From: Granulosicoccus sp047634635
GTDB taxonomy: Bacteria; Pseudomonadota; Gammaproteobacteria; Granulosicoccales; Granulosicoccaceae
Assembly: GCA_047634635.1 (NCBI GenBank)
Contig: JBLIIE010000196.1
Location: 1-8,890 of the forward strand
DNA: 8,890 bases
Direction of reading: 5' to 3'
Part shown: positions 6,115 through 8,890 of the stretch, piece by piece
Layout: each line of letters opens with the position of its first letter
Numbering within the stretch: the first letter of the stretch is position 1
Notes under the pieces: generated by a model
The model's database searches: none
What the model was told of the DNA's origin: nothing
What the model saw: only the letters and a program-made list of their open reading frames with translations
Translations under genes and position numbers: made by a program

Positions 6115-6948
6115 TTACTGCTCGATTGGGGTGTCCGTCCGGTTTCCCCAGTTTGACCATGCACCATCCAAGGCTCTTACGTCGTTATAGCCCAAGTGCT
6201 TAAGCGCAACATAGGTGACTGCTGATCGTTGATGGGTTTGGCAATACACAATGACTGTGTCGTCTATTGAGACACCTGCATGGTCGAGTTGAGCGTGAAG
6301 TAGTTCATCGTTTAACAGGCAGCCTTTGTCATCCAATTGAGTCGTCCATTCCATATGGAGAGCTCCTGGAACATGTCCGCCTCGTGCACTTCGAACATCA
6401 GTACCTGCATATTCATTGGTGCTCCTGACATCCAGAATTTTCAATGAGTCTGAGCCTAGATTTTCTATGAGTAATTCTGCGGAAATAACATTGTCCCCGA
6501 TCAATGACAGTGTCAGGTTGCCTGTGACTGTGGCAGGAATGTCGGCTGTAACAGACAGTTCCTGAGATACCCAGTCTGTGATACCACCGCTAAGCCAACT
6601 ACCCACCTCGTACCCATAGGCATCCAATACCCACATGAGGCGCGCGGCGGCAGTCTCCTTGCCGCTGTCATAAGCAATGATCTGATCACCCAGATTGGCA
6701 CCAATCTGTTCAAGCAAGCTGTTAACTGCATGCGGCTCTGGCATTAAACCGCCCATCGGGGGAGCTGAGCGATTCAAAAGCGCCACAGAACCGGAGACCG
6801 CTCCCGGGATGTGTCCTGCCGCATAGGCCTCCGGGCTTCGCAGATCGACCAGGCAGATGCGCGCCTCGCTCAGAGTTGCTCCGTTGGCCCTCACCTGAGA
6901 GAGCAATTCGGCCAAGGCCGGGGAATCGATTACAAGGGGTAGAGACAT
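6115..6948 (-). CDS. rhdA: Thiosulfate sulfurtransferase, two-domain rhodanese of RhdA type
   Basis: Transfers sulfane sulfur from thiosulfate or a similar donor to cyanide or other thiophilic acceptors through a cysteine persulfide; a role in sulfur trafficking and redox defence is known for the family. The 277-residue protein has two rhodanese domains. The N-terminal one (about 1-135) is inactive, with an aspartate (Asp94 in AYDSG) at the cysteine position. The C-terminal one (about 150-277) carries catalytic Cys236 in the loop CQTHQRS. Azotobacter RhdA (271 residues, Cys230) has CQTHHRS as I recall it, so this is a close relative with one His-to-Gln change, not a mercaptopyruvate sulfurtransferase (CGSGVT-type loop). 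The ATG at 6948 is preceded by GGA about nine bases upstream. No signal peptide, so cytosolic. It converges with rsgA; no terminator fits in the 18-base gap. Confidence 0.92.
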   Translation of the reverse strand: MSLPLVIDSPALAELLSQVRANGATLSEARICLVDLRSPEAYAAGHIPGAVSGSVALLNRSAPPMGGLMPEPHAVNSLLEQIGANLGDQIIAYDSGKETAAARLMWVLDAYGYEVGSWLSGGITDWVSQELSVTADIPATVTGNLTLSLIGDNVISAELLIENLGSDSLKILDVRSTNEYAGTDVRSARGGHVPGALHMEWTTQLDDKGCLLNDELLHAQLDHAGVSIDDTVIVYCQTHQRSAVTYVALKHLGYNDVRALDGAWSNWGNRTDTPIEQ

Positions 6949-6976
6949 GGCGATTTTTCCAATCTATGGCGATTTT
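6947..6976. repeat. 11-bp direct repeat over the rhdA start
   Basis: ATGGCGATTTT occurs at 6947-6957 and again at 6966-6976, a 19-bp period. On the rhdA coding strand it reads AAAATCGCCAT; the nearer copy contains part of the start codon and the spacer between ribosome binding site and start. It could be a regulator half-site pair or a small local duplication. Confidence 0.55.
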
Positions 6977-7010
6977 GTATGCTGTGCGAGACTTTCGTCG
7001 TGTTAGGCCT

Positions 7011-7036
7011 GAACTATACCCAGAATTAAGGTCATA
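7011..7036 (+). promoter_or_regulatory. Possible sigma-E type promoter of the rpoE operon
   Basis: TGAACTA with its core GAACTA at 7011-7016 resembles the sigma-E -35 GGAACTT, and GTCATA at 7031-7036 resembles the -10 GTCAAA/GTCTGA. The 14-base spacer is one or so short of typical. Autoregulation by RpoE is usual in this family, which raises its plausibility. It would give a leader of about 100 bases. Confidence 0.35.
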
Positions 7037-7128
7037 GTTGTTAACGGCTCGGCAGGCTCACTTGGATGTATAACTGATATGATTGTCGCAACGAACAAGG
7101 TGACATTAATTGCACCTCGAATCGCTCG

Positions 7129-7133
7129 AGGAG
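7129..7133 (+). promoter_or_regulatory. Ribosome binding site that sets the rpoE start at TTG
   Basis: AGGAG at 7129-7133, eight bases before TTG at 7142. This is the best ribosome binding site in the window. It lies inside the reading frame that would open at the ATG at 7079, so it argues for starting at the TTG. Confidence 0.75.
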
Positions 7134-7141
7134 CGAAACCA

Positions 7142-7729
7142 TTGAGTGACAAGGATATAGATCTAGCGCTCGTACAACGAGTGCAGCGCGGAGACAAATC
7201 GGCTTTCGACTTGCTCGTGCTCAAATATCAGCACAAGATTGGGCATCTGGTTACTCGATATGTCCATGATATCCACGAATCGCAAGATGTTACTCAAGAA
7301 GCTTTCATTAAAGCCTACCGTGGTCTGAAAAATTTCCGTGGAGACAGCGCGTTTTACACCTGGTTGTACCGCATTGCGATTAACACCGCAAAAAATCACC
7401 TGGTTACTCGAAGTCGGAAAATTAGTGACACTGGAATTGATGCTGCTGATGCAGAACAGTTCGAAAGCGGTGGTGCTCTTCGTGAGAATGCCAGTCCTGA
7501 TCGGGTTATGGCGACTGAGGAAATTGCACAGGTCGTGCAAGAGACCATCAATCAATTGCCGGAGGATCTTCGAACAGCGATTACTCTGCGCGAGTTTGAT
7601 GGGTTGTCTTATGAGGAAATTGCCATGGCAATGGAGTGTCCCATTGGTACGGTCAGGTCTCGAATCTTTCGGGCTCGAGAAGCTATAGATACTAACCTCG
7701 AGCCATTGCTCGATGAGAAACGCAGGTAA
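7142..7729 (+). CDS. rpoE: Extracytoplasmic-stress sigma factor RpoE (AlgU)
   Basis: ECF sigma factor that directs RNA polymerase to envelope-stress genes and is held inactive by RseA until misfolded outer-membrane proteins appear. Starting at TTG 7142 the protein has 195 residues (E. coli 191, AlgU 193), and its first 18 residues, ending LVQRVQRGD, align without gaps to E. coli RpoE. Region 2 spans about 24-92 with DVTQEAFIKAYRGL and FRGDSAFYTWLYRIAINTAKN. Region 4 spans about 128-182 with LPEDLRTAITLREFDGLSYEEIA and the recognition helix near CPIGTVRSRIFRARE. The ATG at 7079 would add 21 residues with no family match and no ribosome binding site. rseA follows after three bases, so the two are surely co-transcribed and probably translationally coupled. 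It is most like the AlgU/RpoE group. Confidence 0.96.
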   Translation: MSDKDIDLALVQRVQRGDKSAFDLLVLKYQHKIGHLVTRYVHDIHESQDVTQEAFIKAYRGLKNFRGDSAFYTWLYRIAINTAKNHLVTRSRKISDTGIDAADAEQFESGGALRENASPDRVMATEEIAQVVQETINQLPEDLRTAITLREFDGLSYEEIAMAMECPIGTVRSRIFRAREAIDTNLEPLLDEKRR

Positions 7730-7732
7730 GAT

Positions 7733-8569
7733 ATGGCAAACTCTAATCTCCCACCAATCAGTGAAGAGCAGCTGTCTCAGTTGATGGATGGCGAATGGGA
7801 TGGATTGAATTCATCCCAATGCGTTGCTAGTATCTGTAACGACGAACGGTTGCGCAGCAAATGGTCACGGTATCATTTGATTCGTGATTGCATGAAATCA
7901 GAGCCGGTACACGTGAACAATCAGTTGCTTGCAAATATTTCTGCAGCTATTGACGACGAGCAAACGTATAGCAATATCACACCATTGTCCATTTTTAGTG
8001 ATGTTGTGGGTGTTACTGCAAGCAGTGAGTCTGATGATCAGGTAAGTGAAAACTCAGAGGATATACACACTGAGGCAATTGAGACGGTGTCGGCGTTTAT
8101 TGCGAAAGCTAAGCCTGCGACTGCATCCGCGACTGCACCTGCACCCGTAACTGCGTCCGCAACTGCGTCCGCAACGAAAAACACGTTTTGGGGCACTGGC
8201 TTGAAAGGCTTTGCGGTTGCTGCCAGTGTTGCCGCAGTAACGGTTGTCGGAATGAATGTGTGGCAGGAACATAATGCCACCTCTGTGAATTCAGCTGCAT
8301 CGTCTATTGCCACCCATTCGGTGGTATCAAATGGTGGTGTTGACGCGTTCTCACTGCAAGTGAATGGTTCACGTTTACCGCAAGTTGATTTTGTATCCAA
8401 TACGGGGGCCTTTTGGGTGTCTCCACAAACCGCTGAGCGCGTCAGTGACGAACAAAGGTTGAACATGTTCCTCTCTCAGCATCTTGAAAACTCTCCGACA
8501 GCTAGCCGCGAAGGGCTATTGTCCTATTCTCGTCTTGTTGGCTATGACGATCAAGCAGCCGAGCAGTGA
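7733..8569 (+). CDS. rseA: Anti-sigma-E factor RseA (MucA-like), inner-membrane protein
   Basis: Single-pass inner-membrane protein that binds RpoE with its cytosolic N-terminus and is destroyed by regulated proteolysis (DegS/AlgW, then RseP) on envelope stress. Of 278 residues, the N-terminal part (about 10-75: EEQLSQLMDGEWD, then KWSRYHLIRDCM) matches the RseA/MucA sigma-binding fold. An acidic and then Ala/Thr/Pro-rich linker follows (about 95-150), one hydrophobic segment (about 156-177), and a periplasmic tail ending LSYSRLVGYDD, resembling the MucA C-terminus. The linker is encoded by 12-bp tandem repeats. Three bases separate it from rpoE, with AGGTAAG overlapping the rpoE stop as a possible ribosome binding site; eight bases separate it from rseB. 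Assignment rests on motifs, topology and context; RseA sequences diverge quickly. Confidence 0.93.
   Translation: MANSNLPPISEEQLSQLMDGEWDGLNSSQCVASICNDERLRSKWSRYHLIRDCMKSEPVHVNNQLLANISAAIDDEQTYSNITPLSIFSDVVGVTASSESDDQVSENSEDIHTEAIETVSAFIAKAKPATASATAPAPVTASATASATKNTFWGTGLKGFAVAASVAAVTVVGMNVWQEHNATSVNSAASSIATHSVVSNGGVDAFSLQVNGSRLPQVDFVSNTGAFWVSPQTAERVSDEQRLNMFLSQHLENSPTASREGLLSYSRLVGYDDQAAEQ
8117..8176 (+). repeat. 12-bp tandem repeat in the RseA linker
   Basis: Units of consensus GCRACTGCRTCC start at 8117, 8129, 8147 and 8159, with a partial fifth at 8171 and a six-base interruption at 8141-8146. Each unit encodes Ala-Thr-Ala-Ser or a variant, giving the low-complexity linker of residues 129-148 just before the membrane segment. 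The period is a multiple of three, so gain or loss of units keeps the frame. Confidence 0.8.
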
Positions 8570-8577
8570 AATAAATC

Positions 8578-8890
8578 ATGGCGTTGCCCTCTATGTCTAA
8601 TATTTGGCTGCGTGCATCCGTCTTTTCGATGGGGTGTGCGATAGCGGCTGGGATGTCAGTCGTTCCTGCCGTGTGGGCTGGTGCTGAGCAGCGGGAGCTG
8701 GATCCTGCGAACTTAGTCAGAGAGATGTCCATGGCTCTGAAGATGCTCAACTACGAAGGCAAATTTGTACATGTGCAGGGCAGTAACGTTACCGCCATGC
8801 ACATTATTCACTCCAGTGATTCCAAGGGCGAACTTGAACGATTAATCTCGCTTGATGGAGAAGCTCGTGAGGTCATCCGGAATAATTCGC
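8578..8890 (+). CDS. rseB: Periplasmic sigma-E regulator RseB (MucB), 5' part only
   Basis: Periplasmic protein that binds the RseA tail and shields it from DegS-type protease until lipopolysaccharide or mislocalised lipid signals displace it. Only the first 104 codons are in the window; the frame is open at the right edge. From ATG 8578 there is a signal peptide (Arg12, hydrophobic core 13-31, likely cleavage after Val-Trp-Ala34), then the mature N-terminus with MALKMLNYEGKFVHV and ERLISLDGEAREVIRN, both strongly typical of RseB/MucB. A second in-frame ATG at 8593 would still leave a signal peptide. Neither start has a good ribosome binding site, which fits coupling to rseA, whose stop is eight bases upstream. 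A mucD/degP-like protease gene may follow outside the window, as in Pseudomonas. Confidence 0.93.
   Translation, partial: MALPSMSNIWLRASVFSMGCAIAAGMSVVPAVWAGAEQRELDPANLVREMSMALKMLNYEGKFVHVQGSNVTAMHIIHSSDSKGELERLISLDGEAREVIRNNS

Noticed and set aside
7069..7074. Sigma-70 -10 element TATAAC before rpoE
   Set aside because: The hexamer is good but no -35 lies at 16-18 bases and there is no extended -10.
8038..8466. Minus-strand 142-residue ORF inside rseA
   Set aside because: Its Ala/Asp/Val-rich stretch is the antisense of the RseA linker repeat; rseA itself has convincing motifs and operon context.
1..8890. A new defence, mobile or biosynthetic system
   Set aside because: Every long reading frame belongs to a recognised core family with intact motifs; no repeats, integrase, toxin or accessory enzyme was seen. 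The unusual content is confined to the non-coding region near 4122-4408.

Overview
The window looks like chromosomal core DNA from a free-living, aerobic, moderate-GC gammaproteobacterium. The evidence is a Pseudomonas-type 532-residue isocitrate lyase, a monomeric NADP-isocitrate dehydrogenase, the divergent orn/rsgA pair with a RhdA-type rhodanese nearby (a neighbourhood I recall from Pseudomonas), and an rpoE-rseA-rseB envelope-stress operon of the AlgU-MucA-MucB type. I cannot name the genus. I see no insertion sequence, phage gene, tRNA, rRNA or CRISPR array.

Layout. Positions 1-3993 hold two rightward genes for enzymes that compete for isocitrate: aceA (glyoxylate shunt) and icd (TCA cycle). 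A hairpin separates them. Positions 3994-4461 are a 468-base gene-free stretch between convergent genes. It carries a tight cluster of DnaA boxes, a stretch of about 27% G+C, a 24-bp imperfect palindrome and A/T-tract direct repeats. Positions 4462-6096 hold orn (leftward) and rsgA (rightward), which diverge from a 207-base intergenic region with overlapping candidate promoters. Positions 6115-6948 hold rhdA, a leftward thiosulfate sulfurtransferase that converges on rsgA with an 18-base gap. Positions 7142-8890 hold rpoE, rseA and the start of rseB, tightly packed and probably one operon. rseB runs off the right edge.

How the genes work together. AceA and IDH set the flux split at isocitrate. 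The IDH is the monomeric type, which is not the known substrate of the AceK kinase/phosphatase, so the split is probably controlled by expression or allostery. Orn (nanoRNA decay) and RsgA (30S maturation) are RNA and ribosome housekeeping genes. RpoE, RseA and RseB form the sigma factor, membrane anti-sigma and periplasmic sensor of the envelope-stress response.

The most interesting element is the DnaA-box-rich intergenic region at about 4122-4408. It has the parts expected of a replication origin (oriC) or a DnaA-titration/reactivation locus, but dnaA, dnaN and mnmG (gidA) are not in the window and the flanking genes point into it. Secondary points are a probable TTG start for rpoE fixed by a strong ribosome binding site, a tandem 12-bp repeat in the RseA linker, and an 11-bp direct repeat straddling the rhdA start codon. 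I found no convincing new multi-gene system.
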